DNA of 64,000 nucleotides from Anaeromicrobium sediminis (GCF_002270055.1 NZ_NIBG01000006.1:62001-126000); one strand, 5' to 3'. Positions 8,052-17,557 are shown, counted from the first letter of the stretch. The notes: generated from the letters alone by a model not told the origin. A program made the numbers and translations.

Positions 8052-9428
8052 ATGGAGAAATTGACAGAAATTTTGAATCAGGTGGATTCCTTTGTATGGG
8101 GACCGCCTTTATTGATTCTATTAGTAGCTACAGGTATGTATTTGACTTTTAAGTTAGGATTTATTCAAATTCTAAAGCTTCCTTTAGCTATCAAGTATTT
8201 GTTTAGTAAAGAGAAGAGTAATAATGAGGCACAAGGTGATATTTCTAGTTTTGCAGCCCTTTGTACTGCTTTAGCTGCAACTATAGGAACGGGTAATATT
8301 GTTGGGGTTGCCACTGCCATAAAGGTTGGCGGACCTGGTGCATTATTTTGGATGTGGATAGCCGCATTCTTTGGAATGGCTACTAAGTATGCAGAAGGCT
8401 TATTAGCTGTTAAATATAGGACTGTAGATAATAACGGGGAAATATCTGGTGGTCCTATGTATTATATTGAAAATGGATTAGGAAAAGAATATAGATGGCT
8501 TGGAAAAATGTTTGCTTTGTTTGGAGTAGGAGTAGCCTTCTTTGGAATAGGAACTTTTCCTCAGGTTAATGCAATTACTAATGCAGCAAATTTAGCTTTT
8601 AATATACCAACCATAGTAACTTCTATAATACTTACCATATTAGTTGCAGCAGTTACCTTAGGTGGTATTAAGAGTATATCTAAAATATCAGAAATGATAG
8701 TACCTTTTATGGCATTATTTTATATATTAGGATGTTTGATTATAATTTTTATGAATGTGCATGCATTACCTCAGGCCATATCGTTTATTTTAACTAGTGC
8801 TTTTTCTGGAAAGGCAGCCACTGGTGGATTCGTTGGAGCTACTGTAATGATGGCCATTAGAAATGGTATAGCAAGGGGTGTATTCTCAAATGAATCTGGA
8901 CTTGGAAGTGCTCCTATTGCAGCAGCCGCTGCTAAAACTAATTCTTGCGTAAGACAAGGTTTGGTATCTATGACAGGAACTTTCTTTGATACTATAATAG
9001 TATGTACTATGACTGGTATAGTATTAATTATGACTGGTGCTTGGAGTAGTGAATATGCAGGAGCAGCCATGACTAATTATGCTTTTTCAATTGGTATGCC
9101 TATGTTTGGTAAATGGATAGTAACTATAGGTCTTACGTTTTTCGCATTTACTACTATCTTAGGATGGAATTATTATGGTGAAAGATGTACAGAATATTTA
9201 GTTGGAGTAAAAGGAATTAAACCTTTTAAATACATATACATATTACTAGTTGCATGTGGAGCATTCTTAAAGTTAGATATGATATGGGTTTTAGCCGATA
9301 TTGTAAATGGGCTTATGGCTATACCAAACTTAATAGCATTAATATTACTTAGTAAAGTAATATCATCAGAAACTAAAAAGTATTTTAATTCATTGGAGAA
9401 AAATGCAATGAAAAAAATTGCTAGTTAA
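8052..9428 (+). CDS. Sodium:alanine/glycine symporter (AGCS family)
   Basis: A 458-residue membrane protein with about ten to eleven helices and the AGCS family blocks FAALCTALAATIGTGNIVGV near the N-terminus, GGPMYYIENGLG, and SNESGLGSAPIAAAAA in the middle. It imports alanine or glycine with sodium. The glycine riboswitch upstream argues for glycine as the physiological substrate or signal. Start assigned to ATG 8052 with a GGGGG ribosome binding site (8038-8042) about nine bases ahead; the ATG at 8034 has no such site. A terminator follows, so it is monocistronic. Confidence 0.92.
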   Translation: MEKLTEILNQVDSFVWGPPLLILLVATGMYLTFKLGFIQILKLPLAIKYLFSKEKSNNEAQGDISSFAALCTALAATIGTGNIVGVATAIKVGGPGALFWMWIAAFFGMATKYAEGLLAVKYRTVDNNGEISGGPMYYIENGLGKEYRWLGKMFALFGVGVAFFGIGTFPQVNAITNAANLAFNIPTIVTSIILTILVAAVTLGGIKSISKISEMIVPFMALFYILGCLIIIFMNVHALPQAISFILTSAFSGKAATGGFVGATVMMAIRNGIARGVFSNESGLGSAPIAAAAAKTNSCVRQGLVSMTGTFFDTIIVCTMTGIVLIMTGAWSSEYAGAAMTNYAFSIGMPMFGKWIVTIGLTFFAFTTILGWNYYGERCTEYLVGVKGIKPFKYIYILLVACGAFLKLDMIWVLADIVNGLMAIPNLIALILLSKVISSETKKYFNSLEKNAMKKIAS

Positions 9429-9432
9429 TACG

Positions 9433-9461
9433 AAAAGGGCTATGTTTATAGTCCTTTTTTT
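9433..9461 (+). terminator. Terminator after the symporter gene
   Basis: AAAAGGGCTAT/ATAGTCCTTTT stem with one G-U pair, loop GTTT, T run. Confidence 0.85.
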
Positions 9462-9573
9462 ACTTGCAGAAAAATATGAATTTAGAAAATTATGGATATT
9501 TTACAAAATAAGGCAAAAGTTATATGCAAAATTTGGTATAATGGAATGAAGTGGAATTAAGGGGGAGAACTTT

Positions 9574-11337
9574 ATGGCAAGAAGATTGATTCTTTTAATT
9601 TTATTCATAATCCTAATACCTGTAGGTGTATATGCTAATGGAGCACCTGTAGATACAGGTACATATACGGTTACTGGAAATGTGGAGCCAATTGAGAAGA
9701 AGGATATATCCATAGAGAGGGAGCATATTAAATTAAGAGTAGATGAAGATTATGTGAATGTGAAAGTCACATATGACTTCTTAAATATGGGTGGGGCTCA
9801 AGACTTTAAATATGCTTTTCCAGTAGATTATAAGATTAATGAGTATGAATCCCAATTAAAAGAGACCATATTTAATTTTAAAATGTATGATGGAGATGAA
9901 GAATTAAAAATACTAGATGTGAAAGTAGAAAAAGAAGTAGTACAGAGGGATGAAAATCTTTATGAAGATGTTAATATAAATGTTGATAATGAAGTAAGAA
10001 AGTGGTTCATAACAAGTCTTACTTTTGATGAAAATGAAAAGAAAACTGTTTACATAGAATATAAAATAAAGACCCTATACGTAGATTGGGGAATGAGTAA
10101 TGAATTCTTTACCAGGTTTGATAAAAATTATTTTGAATACAATCTAACTCCTGCTAAGGTGTTGGGAGAAGGAATTATTAAAGACTTTAACTTAGAAATT
10201 GATGTAAAACCTTTAATATATAAAGATGGAGATGTAGATTATTTAAATGTGGATGATTTTGTCTATGAAGAGGGCATATATAAGGTGAATAGGGAGAATT
10301 TAAATATAGATGAAATGCCAAATATTAAGTTAGCCTATAATAGTATAAGGCATAAAGAAAAGAAAGAATTAGAAAATACTAGAATAGATGAGGAGTTTAT
10401 AAAGAATATAACTAGTTCTTCTCACTTAGAGGGATACGGTGTGGAGAATTTATATGATAAAGATTTAGACACCACATGGGCCATAAAGGAAGATTGGGAT
10501 AAGTGGATTCAAATAGAATTTAAATATCCAATTGAAGTATCATTAGTTGGAATTATTAATGGATATACGAAAGACAAGACCGTATATGAAGAAAATAAAA
10601 AGGTTAAAGCCTTTAAATTAGAGTTGTACAATGGAAAGAATAAAATAACTGAAGAAATTAGATATATACAAGAAAGAAATTATGAGGATTTAGATAAAGA
10701 ATATTATAAGGATTTTATTGATTATAGTGATTTTGTTTATGCAGGGCCGGAAGTGGATAAAATAAAAATAACTATACTAGATACCTATGATGGATTATTA
10801 TATGAGGACTTATGTATAAGTGAGATACTACTATTAAGTAATACTATGAAAAATAAGAACCTGATAGAGCTCATAAAACTATATTATAAAGAAGAAAAAA
10901 CCAATGAAGAAAAAAGGCGATTGTTAAATCTTTTAATGGAAGTTAAATCTCATGAATTATATGAAAGTGCATATTTTAATTATAATGATGTAATAAAAGA
11001 ACTAAGTAACATAGAATTAAAAACTGAAAAGGATTTTAGAAATATAATCGAACTAGGAAATAAGAAAGAAAATATATCAAAAACCATATATGGTCAATTA
11101 ATTAAGAGCATATTTTTTAGTGAACCTAAGAAATTCATAAAGGAACTTAGTAAATATCCTAATAAAATAGAGTCAACAGCTCTATATATGTCTGATGAAA
11201 TAAGTGGAAAAGAAGAATGGGATAGGTTGAAGGATGAAATAAAAGAACTAAATAAGGATAAGGAATTGAAATTTGAAGAAACAGTAGCAGTAAATTTGTT
11301 TTATATAAAGGTAAATGAAAATATTGATAAACTATAA
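9574..11337 (+). CDS. Secreted protein with discoidin-like domain, function unknown
   Basis: A 587-residue protein with an N-terminal signal peptide (about 1-22, cleavage probably after VYA). Residues ~45-250 form a beta-rich region with DYVNVKVTYDFLNMGG, resembling extracellular domains that precede or imitate VIT modules. Residues ~280-430 look like an F5/8 type C or NPCBM carbohydrate-binding fold: NLYDKDLDTTWA, WIQIEFKYP, VSLVGIINGY and a closing DLCISEILLL. The remaining ~150 residues are helical and charged. No catalytic motif is seen. RBS GGGGGAG precedes the ATG and a terminator follows, so it is a single-gene unit. Confidence 0.7.
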   Translation: MARRLILLILFIILIPVGVYANGAPVDTGTYTVTGNVEPIEKKDISIEREHIKLRVDEDYVNVKVTYDFLNMGGAQDFKYAFPVDYKINEYESQLKETIFNFKMYDGDEELKILDVKVEKEVVQRDENLYEDVNINVDNEVRKWFITSLTFDENEKKTVYIEYKIKTLYVDWGMSNEFFTRFDKNYFEYNLTPAKVLGEGIIKDFNLEIDVKPLIYKDGDVDYLNVDDFVYEEGIYKVNRENLNIDEMPNIKLAYNSIRHKEKKELENTRIDEEFIKNITSSSHLEGYGVENLYDKDLDTTWAIKEDWDKWIQIEFKYPIEVSLVGIINGYTKDKTVYEENKKVKAFKLELYNGKNKITEEIRYIQERNYEDLDKEYYKDFIDYSDFVYAGPEVDKIKITILDTYDGLLYEDLCISEILLLSNTMKNKNLIELIKLYYKEEKTNEEKRRLLNLLMEVKSHELYESAYFNYNDVIKELSNIELKTEKDFRNIIELGNKKENISKTIYGQLIKSIFFSEPKKFIKELSKYPNKIESTALYMSDEISGKEEWDRLKDEIKELNKDKELKFEETVAVNLFYIKVNENIDKL

Positions 11338-11366
11338 GGGGATAGTAATTATAAACTATCCCTTTT
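11336..11366 (+). terminator. Terminator after the discoidin-like gene
   Basis: AAGGGGATAGT/ACTATCCCTT stem with one bulged G, followed by TTTTAT. Confidence 0.7.
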
Positions 11367-11466
11367 ATAAAAAGATAATTAACAAAATTTTCAGAATAAA
11401 AAGGAAATTCCGAAAAAATAGAGAATATATATAGTGACAAAAATTTATGATAAGGGGAAATGTAAG

Positions 11467-11712
11467 ATGGCGAAACTTTATTATTGTCCTGAATGTAGAA
11501 AAATTCATAAGGATGAAGCAAAATGCACTTCTTGTAGCTGTGAATTTGTGAAACCATTAAAAACTAATGCTCCGGTTAATGTTATTGGAACTAAACAAAA
11601 GGGAAGAGTTTTTAAGATTAAAGATGATGAAGTAAGCTTATTAGTAATGACCCAAGGAAATGAAAAGTTAGTTAAAAACTATAAACATGATGAAATTCAA
11701 AAGGTTATGTAA
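11467..11712 (+). CDS. Small zinc-ribbon protein
   Basis: An 81-residue protein with an N-terminal zinc ribbon, CPEC and CTSC pairs within the first ~25 residues, then a small beta domain (GTKQKGRVFKIKDDEVSLLV) and a basic tail. The Cys pairs should bind one zinc ion; the role is unknown. ATG 11467 is preceded by AAGGGG (11452-11457). An in-frame GTG at 11434 would lengthen it by 11 residues but lacks a binding site. A terminator shared with the convergent ilvE gene follows. Confidence 0.7.
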   Translation: MAKLYYCPECRKIHKDEAKCTSCSCEFVKPLKTNAPVNVIGTKQKGRVFKIKDDEVSLLVMTQGNEKLVKNYKHDEIQKVM

Positions 11713-11715
11713 GAT

Positions 11716-11748
11716 AAAAATAAAGAGGGTTTAAACCCTCTTATTTTT
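11716..11748. terminator. Bidirectional terminator between the zinc-ribbon gene and ilvE
   Basis: AGAGGGTTTAAACCCTCT self-complementary core with A-rich left and T-rich right flanks, so it serves both convergent genes. Confidence 0.85.
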
Positions 11749-11757
11749 GTGACTATA

Positions 11758-12786
11758 TTATTTAACTTCGTATATCCAACCTTCTGGAGCATCAACATCA
11801 CCAAATTGAATTCCATATAAAGTGTCGTAAAGTTTTTTAGTTACAGGACCTACTTCAGTTTCACTATGGAACACATGTAGTTTTCCCTTATACTCTATTC
11901 CTCCGATTGGAGTAATAACAGCAGCTGTTCCACATGCACCAGCTTCCTTAAATTCATCTAATTTATCAACATAAACATCTCTTTCTTTTACTTCTAGTCC
12001 TAAATATTCCTTGGCAACATGCATTAATGAATATCTAGTTATACTTGGTAAAATTGAAGGTGAATTTGGTGTTATAAATTCATTGTTCTGAGTGATACCA
12101 AAGAAGTTAGCAGCTCCAACCTCTTCAATTTTAGTCTGAGTCTTAGCATCTAAGTATATACAATCTGCAAAACCTTTCTTAACAGCATCTTCATGGGCTA
12201 ATAAACTCGCTGCGTAGTTTCCACCAACTTTTACATCACCAGTACCATGAGGTGCAGCTCTATCGTATTCTTCAGTTATCATGAAGTTTACTGGAGTCAT
12301 ACCACCTTTAAAATAAGCACCAACTGGAGAACAGAATACACAGAATATGTACTCAGGAGCAGGTTTAACCCCTAAATTATGTCCAACACCTATTAGGAAA
12401 GGTCTAAGGTATAATGTAGCTCCTGTACCATATGGCGGTACAAAATGCTCATTAGCCTTAACTACTTGCTTACATGCATCTATAAATTTTTCTACTGGTA
12501 CTTCAGGCATAAGTAGACGAGATGCACTTCTATTAAAACGTTTAGCATTTTCATCTGGTCTAAATAGTTGAATAGTACCATCTTTTCTTCTATAGGCTTT
12601 TAAACCTTCAAAACATTGTTGTCCATAATGTAATGCAGTAGAGGATTCACTCATAGTAAGCATATTATCTTCACTTAGTTTTCCGTCATCCCATTTTCCA
12701 TCTTTCCAAATAGATATGTAACGAAAATCTGTTTTTGTATATCCGAAACCAAGATTTTTCCAATCGATATTTGCATCCTTTTGCAT
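11758..12786 (-). CDS. ilvE: Branched-chain amino-acid aminotransferase
   Basis: A 342-residue fold-type IV PLP enzyme of the longer, eukaryote-like BCAT group. Recognisable blocks are [37 protein letters not shown] (the Lys before GGNY is the expected PLP lysine), [11 protein letters not shown] and GTAAVITPI. It interconverts Leu/Ile/Val and their 2-oxo acids with 2-oxoglutarate. The start is ATG ending at 12786, with a GGGGGGA site five bases upstream; an ATG ten codons further upstream lacks one. No T-box or leader peptide was seen in the 335 bp upstream. It is transcribed divergently from the sigma-54 activator gene. Confidence 0.93.
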   Translation of the reverse strand: MQKDANIDWKNLGFGYTKTDFRYISIWKDGKWDDGKLSEDNMLTMSESSTALHYGQQCFEGLKAYRRKDGTIQLFRPDENAKRFNRSASRLLMPEVPVEKFIDACKQVVKANEHFVPPYGTGATLYLRPFLIGVGHNLGVKPAPEYIFCVFCSPVGAYFKGGMTPVNFMITEEYDRAAPHGTGDVKVGGNYAASLLAHEDAVKKGFADCIYLDAKTQTKIEEVGAANFFGITQNNEFITPNSPSILPSITRYSLMHVAKEYLGLEVKERDVYVDKLDEFKEAGACGTAAVITPIGGIEYKGKLHVFHSETEVGPVTKKLYDTLYGIQFGDVDAPEGWIYEVK

Positions 12787-13121
12787 AATATCCCCCCTAT
12801 AGTAAATTTTTTTCAAATTTCATAGTTAGATTATTGTAATATGTAAAAATATTAATAACCTAAGTTGGCATAAATGTAATTTCTACCCATGTTATTATAT
12901 ATTATAACAGATACGGATTTAATAACATAGGCTATATTTCAACAATGTGACTGAAAATTTTCATGTGTATAAAATATAATGACAATTGCTTAACTATGAA
13001 AGACAAAACAGCAAAAATTACATCCACGTAAGTAGTATAACCATAAATGTATAAAAAAATAAATTATAAATAATAAAACTATTTAGGATATAATAATAAA
13101 CATAGTATATGAGGTGAGTTT
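12787..13121. other. Divergent intergenic region between ilvE and the sigma-54 activator gene
   Basis: An A+T-rich stretch of 335 bp that must hold promoters for both genes. It contains a GAAAATTTTC palindrome near 12954-12963. I see no riboswitch, T-box or reading frame. Confidence 0.5.
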
Positions 13122-14849
13122 ATGGAGAATGTCTTAAGAAAAATGAAAGATATTATAAAAAAATATAGTGTGGTTTTATCAGAGGTTTTGAAAGTTGATG
13201 TGGAAATTGTAGATAGTAATTTGTATAGGATTGCAGGAACTGGAAAATTTTCTAAAGAAATAGATAAATATATATATGATTCAGGCTATGTGACTAAGAA
13301 GGTTATTGAGACCTCAGAGAGAATATTAATAGAAAATCCTGGTAAAGACCCTGTTTGTAGATCTTGTCCTAATAAGGAATCCTGTGAAGAAACATTTGAA
13401 GTAAGTACACCTATTATTTTGAACAATCAGGTTATAGGTGCCATTGGGTTAGTCTGTTTTAGTAAAGAACAAAAAATACATATAATGGAAAATTATAATA
13501 CGTTTATAAGGTTTTTAGACCAAATATCTGATTTAATATCTTCAAAGGCCTATGAAGTAATAGAAAATCATAATAATATGGCGATTTTACAATTACTCAA
13601 TAATATAACAGATAAGATAGACGAAGGGATTGTAGTATTTGATAAAAATCTTAACCTACTAAAAATAAACTCTACAGGAGAAAAAATATTAAACTGCAAG
13701 AAAAGTAACATGAAAAATATGTCTTTAGAAAAGTTAAGAGAAGAGGACAATGAAATAGGAGAATATAATTTAACTGTAAATGATAAAACATATAATTTAA
13801 TTGGTCGTGATTATAACATTAATATAGATAATTATAATAAAATATTCATATTTAATGATGCGAATCTTCTTCGTGAGAAGATATTTAAACTAGCTAATAG
13901 AAAGGAAAAAACAGGGTTAGATAGGATAATAGGAAACTCTAAGGAAATAGAAAGGGTAAAGAAAAGAGTTAAAATGATTTGTGACACTAGCTCCACAGTA
14001 CTTATAACAGGTGAAAGTGGCACAGGAAAGGAATTGTTTGCAAGGGCTATCCATGAGGAAAGTAAAAAAAATAAGGAACCCTTTGTGCCAGTAAATTGTG
14101 GTGCCATTCCAGAAAATCTATTAGAAAGTGAATTGTTTGGATATGTGAAAGGAGCTTTTACAGGAGCAGATCCAAAGGGGAAAATAGGGAAATTCCAAAT
14201 GGCCCATGGAGGAACTATATTTCTAGATGAGATAGGAGACATGCCCATACCTATTCAAGTTAAAATACTTAGAGTACTAGAGGAAAGAGAAGTGACACCC
14301 CTTGGTTCTAATGAATCTAAAAAAATTAATGTAAGGGTTATTGGAGCAACTAATAAAAATTTAGAAAAAATGGTTAAGGAAAATCTATTCAGAGAAGATT
14401 TATACTATAGGTTAAATGTAATACCACTTCATATTCCACCTCTAAGAGAAAGGGCTGGAGATGTTAGATTATTATCAAAGAAATTTATAGATACATACTC
14501 CAAGCTGTTTAACAAACCAATTTTGAAAGTTGAAGAAGATTTCTTTGAGAATATAGAAAAATATAGTTGGCCAGGAAATGTTAGAGAGCTACAAAATGTG
14601 ATGGAATATATAGTAAACATAGGAGAATCTACATGTATCATAGACAAAAATATACTTCCTAATAAAATAAGAAATGTATCAATGGATTTAGAGTTAAAAA
14701 ATTATAATTTAGAATATATAGAAAAGCATATAATTAAAAAGGCCATAGAGAAGTATGGAAATAAGGGAACGGATAAAAAAATTGTGGCAGAAAAATTAGG
14801 AATAGGCATAGCTACTTTATATAGGAAAATGAAAAAATATAATATATGA
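13122..14849 (+). CDS. Sigma-54-dependent transcriptional activator with N-terminal Cys-cluster sensor
   Basis: A 575-residue enhancer-binding protein. Residues 1-150 form a sensory domain containing Cys79-x2-Cys82-x5-Cys88, a pattern that could bind metal or an iron-sulfur cluster. Residues ~160-250 look like a PAS domain. The central AAA+ domain (~265-500) has Walker A GESGTGKE, the sigma-54 contact loop GAFTGA, Walker B GGTIFLDEIGDM, and the NVRELQN block. The C-terminus is a Fis-type helix-turn-helix (KLGIGIATLYRKMKKY). It should drive the -24/-12 promoter at 15065 and so the diaminopropionate lyase operon that follows. RBS GAGGTGA precedes the ATG. Confidence 0.92.
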   Translation: MENVLRKMKDIIKKYSVVLSEVLKVDVEIVDSNLYRIAGTGKFSKEIDKYIYDSGYVTKKVIETSERILIENPGKDPVCRSCPNKESCEETFEVSTPIILNNQVIGAIGLVCFSKEQKIHIMENYNTFIRFLDQISDLISSKAYEVIENHNNMAILQLLNNITDKIDEGIVVFDKNLNLLKINSTGEKILNCKKSNMKNMSLEKLREEDNEIGEYNLTVNDKTYNLIGRDYNINIDNYNKIFIFNDANLLREKIFKLANRKEKTGLDRIIGNSKEIERVKKRVKMICDTSSTVLITGESGTGKELFARAIHEESKKNKEPFVPVNCGAIPENLLESELFGYVKGAFTGADPKGKIGKFQMAHGGTIFLDEIGDMPIPIQVKILRVLEEREVTPLGSNESKKINVRVIGATNKNLEKMVKENLFREDLYYRLNVIPLHIPPLRERAGDVRLLSKKFIDTYSKLFNKPILKVEEDFFENIEKYSWPGNVRELQNVMEYIVNIGESTCIIDKNILPNKIRNVSMDLELKNYNLEYIEKHIIKKAIEKYGNKGTDKKIVAEKLGIGIATLYRKMKKYNI

Positions 14850-14883
14850 TTAAATTTTTTACTCACTAGAAAATTGCAAACAT

Positions 14884-14940
14884 AAGAGTTTTTATCAAAA
14901 TGATATTGTGTTATCAAATTGATAAAACCTCTTTTTTAAT
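14884..14940 (+). terminator. Probable terminator of the sigma-54 activator gene
   Basis: AGAGTTTTTATCAA (14885 onward) can pair with TTGATAAAACCTCT (14919 onward) with one mismatch, followed by six T. The same bases hold two smaller palindromes that may be activator sites, so the role is ambiguous. Confidence 0.5.
14892..14925. promoter_or_regulatory. Candidate upstream activator sites for the sigma-54 regulator
   Basis: Two palindromic sites, TTATCA-N3-TGATAT (14892-14906) and TTATCA-N3-TGATAA (14911-14925), have centres 19 bp apart and lie about 150 bp upstream of the -24 element, the usual distance for enhancer-binding proteins. Assignment is by position and symmetry only. Confidence 0.45.
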
Positions 14941-14984
14941 GAAAAAGATAAGTTATAAAAGAATACATGAGAAGAATTAGAAGC

Positions 14985-15031
14985 AAACTAATCCCTATTA
15001 TTATCATTATGATAATAATAGGGATTAGTTT
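14985..15031. repeat. 47-bp perfect palindrome
   Basis: Left arm 14985-15007 and right arm 15009-15031 are exact reverse complements (23 bp) around one central T; the outer part reads AAACTAATCCCTATTATTA. No T tract follows, so it is not a standard terminator. It lies between the sigma-54 activator gene and the -24/-12 promoter. Confidence 0.9.
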
Positions 15032-15064
15032 AGATTTATTTAAAGGATTTAATGAAGAAATAAG

Positions 15065-15082
15065 TTGGCATATGAATTGCTA
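15065..15082 (+). promoter_or_regulatory. Sigma-54 (-24/-12) promoter
   Basis: TTGGCATATGAATTGCTA matches the TGGCAC-N5-TTGCW consensus, with GG and GC spaced exactly as required. It lies 40-55 bp ahead of the diaminopropionate lyase start and just after the gene for a sigma-54 activator. Confidence 0.85.
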
Positions 15083-15120
15083 CATTATGTAGGTGATATT
15101 ATTTTTAGGAGGTAAATAAG

Positions 15121-16338
15121 ATGGATAATCATTTAGAAAAAATTAAATACATGGTAAGAGACAAAATAAGGGGAGGTATATACCCAGAATTTTTAGTAGC
15201 AGAAGAAATAAAAAAAGTAAGAGATTTTCATTTATCTATGGATGAATATGAGGCTACACCCCTTGCAAAGTTAGAAACTTTAGCTAAATATCTAGGCCTA
15301 GGAGGAATCTATGTTAAGGATGAATCCTATAGGTTTGGGCTAAATGCCTTTAAGGGATTAGGTGGGACTTATGCCATAGCTAAGCTTTTATGTAAAAAGC
15401 TTCATATAGATATAAATGATGCTAGCTTTGAGTATTTTAATAGACCAGAGGTAAAAGAAAAGATTAAAGATATGATTTTTGTAACAGCTACAGATGGGAA
15501 CCATGGTAGAGGAGTAGCTTGGGCTGCCACGAAACTTGGTTGCAAATCAGTAGTATATATGCCAAAGGGCTCCTCACAAATAAGATTAGAGGCCATAAAA
15601 GAGGCAGGGGCTGAGGCGTCTATAACAGATCTAAACTATGATGATGCAGTACGATTAGCACAAAAAATGTCAGAGGAACATGGTTGGTATATGGTTCAAG
15701 ATACGGCTTGGGATGGATATGAAGAAATTCCTAACTGGATTACTCAAGGATATACTACAATGGCTAATGAATCTTTAGAACAATTAAAACTAGAGGGAAT
15801 AAAAAGGCCTACTCATATGTTTTTACAAGCAGGAGTTGGGTCCTTTGCAGGAGCCATGTTAGGCTATTATGCAAATGTATTTAAAGAAGATGTACCTACG
15901 ACTATTATAGTAGAACCAAATTTAGCTGATTGTATATATAAATCTGCCCTTGCAGAAGATGGAAAGCCTAGGTTTGTAGGAGGAGATATGAATACTATTA
16001 TGGCAGGTCTTGCTTGTGGAGAGCCGAATACAATTACCTGGGAAATATTAAGGGATTTTGCTAGTGCTTATGTATCTTGCCCAGATTATGTGGCAGCCAG
16101 AGGAATGAGAGTTATGGCTTCTCCTATGATGATGGATGATAAGGTAGTATCTGGAGAATCTGGTGCAGTGGGACTGGGCCTACTTACTATGATAATGGAA
16201 AGGAAAGAATTAAAGGATTTAAGGGATAAATTAGGTTTAAACAAAGATTCTATAGTTCTTTGCTTCAGTACAGAGGGGGATACGGATCCAGAACATTATA
16301 AAAAAGTAGTATATGATGGTAAAAATCCAAGTTGTTAA
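15121..16338 (+). CDS. dpaL: Diaminopropionate ammonia-lyase
   Basis: A 405-residue fold-type II PLP enzyme. Key blocks are VKDESYRFGLNAFKGLGG with the PLP lysine Lys78, TDGNHGRGVAW, and QAGVGSFAGAM for phosphate and substrate binding. Length and motifs match DpaL/YgeX, which converts 2,3-diaminopropionate to pyruvate and two ammonia. RBS AGGAGG. It is the first gene of the sigma-54-driven operon and is followed by a YgeY-type hydrolase, the same order as ygeX-ygeY in E. coli, but no ygeW-like carbamoyltransferase gene is present here. Confidence 0.93.
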   Translation: MDNHLEKIKYMVRDKIRGGIYPEFLVAEEIKKVRDFHLSMDEYEATPLAKLETLAKYLGLGGIYVKDESYRFGLNAFKGLGGTYAIAKLLCKKLHIDINDASFEYFNRPEVKEKIKDMIFVTATDGNHGRGVAWAATKLGCKSVVYMPKGSSQIRLEAIKEAGAEASITDLNYDDAVRLAQKMSEEHGWYMVQDTAWDGYEEIPNWITQGYTTMANESLEQLKLEGIKRPTHMFLQAGVGSFAGAMLGYYANVFKEDVPTTIIVEPNLADCIYKSALAEDGKPRFVGGDMNTIMAGLACGEPNTITWEILRDFASAYVSCPDYVAARGMRVMASPMMMDDKVVSGESGAVGLGLLTMIMERKELKDLRDKLGLNKDSIVLCFSTEGDTDPEHYKKVVYDGKNPSC

Positions 16339-16357
16339 TAAGAGAGGAGTTAATAGA

Positions 16358-17536
16358 ATGTTAGAAATTAAAGAGTTTATGAAAAATGTTGAGAAGGATT
16401 TAATTGATTTTTGTCAAAATTTAGTTAGAATAAAGAGTTTTACTGGTAGAGAGGAAGAAGTATCAAGATATATGGAAAAGAAAATGATTGAATTGGGATA
16501 CGATGAAGTTATAGTTGATGGATTAGGGAGTGTAATTGGAAGAATGGGGACTGGTGATAAAAAGTTATTATTTGATTCCCACATAGATACGGTTGCTGTA
16601 GATGATGAAAAGGATTGGAGTGTAGATCCCTTTGGTGGAGTAATAAAGGATGGGAAGCTATTTGGTAGAGGATCAGTAGACATGAAAAGTGCAGGGGCTG
16701 CATCTGTTTATGCAGGATATATTGCCAAAGAGCTAGGATTACTTGAAGGAAAAACTATATATGTATCCACTTCAGTTATGGAAGAAGATTATGATGGAGA
16801 AGCCCTATTATATGAATTTGAGAATTTAGGAATAAAACCAGACTATGCAGTTATATGTGAAGCTACTCAATGTAGATTAGCAATAGGTCAAAGGGGAAGG
16901 GCTTTAATGAAGATAGATATGGAAGGAGTTTCGGCCCATGGAAGTGCCCCAGAGAAGGGAGTAAATGCAGTATATAAAATGGTAGAGATAATAAATAGAA
17001 TAGAAGATTTAGAGAAAAAATATATTAACATGGCAGGGAAAATAGGAGAAAAACCTTCCATAGCCCTTACAAAAATAGAATGTGAGACAGCTTCATATAA
17101 TGCAATTCCATCTAAATCTACAGTTTATGTGGATCGAAGATTAATAAAAGGAGAAACTTATGAAATCGTAGAAAACGAAATGAATGAAATAGTAGAGGGA
17201 ACTGGTGCAACTTGGGAGATATTTAAAGTTATAGGGAAAAGTTGGACAGGAGAAGAAGTTGTATTAAATTCGTTTATGCCATTTTGGGACATTTCATTAG
17301 AACATGGACTTACTAAAGCTGCATTTAAGGCATATGAAGATGGAAATGAAAGGAAGCCAGAATTAATGATGTGGGATTTTAGTACTAATGGAGTTGCAAC
17401 AGATAAACTAAATATTCCTACTATAGGATTTGGCCCAGGAGATTCTAAAATGGCCCATGTAAAGGATGAACACTGTCCAATAGATGACATAGTTAAGGCT
17501 TGTGAATTTTATACAAATTTAATAAAAAATATATAA
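16358..17536 (+). CDS. YgeY-family M20 metallohydrolase
   Basis: A 392-residue dinuclear zinc hydrolase of the M20/ArgE-DapE family. Metal and catalytic residues are visible in DSHIDTV (His75, Asp77), GRGSVDMKSAG (Asp108), MEEDYDG (Glu142/143), CEAT (Glu168) and a C-terminal His in the GPGDSKMAHVKDEH block. It probably removes an acyl or carbamoyl group, or a peptide bond, to release the diamino acid used by the lyase encoded upstream; the real substrate is unknown. Start chosen at ATG 16358 with GAGAGGAG eight bases upstream, which clears the overlap with dpaL that an earlier ATG would create. Confidence 0.88.
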   Translation: MLEIKEFMKNVEKDLIDFCQNLVRIKSFTGREEEVSRYMEKKMIELGYDEVIVDGLGSVIGRMGTGDKKLLFDSHIDTVAVDDEKDWSVDPFGGVIKDGKLFGRGSVDMKSAGAASVYAGYIAKELGLLEGKTIYVSTSVMEEDYDGEALLYEFENLGIKPDYAVICEATQCRLAIGQRGRALMKIDMEGVSAHGSAPEKGVNAVYKMVEIINRIEDLEKKYINMAGKIGEKPSIALTKIECETASYNAIPSKSTVYVDRRLIKGETYEIVENEMNEIVEGTGATWEIFKVIGKSWTGEEVVLNSFMPFWDISLEHGLTKAAFKAYEDGNERKPELMMWDFSTNGVATDKLNIPTIGFGPGDSKMAHVKDEHCPIDDIVKACEFYTNLIKNI

Positions 17537-17557
17537 ACTAAAATTGGAGGAGAAATT

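Noticed and set aside
12944-12964. CodY-like box near ilvE, and a similar AATTTTCAGTCA-CATTG-like stretch near 21316
   Set aside because: The match to the CodY consensus has about four mismatches of fifteen, and two similar 17-mers can occur by chance in AT-rich DNA.
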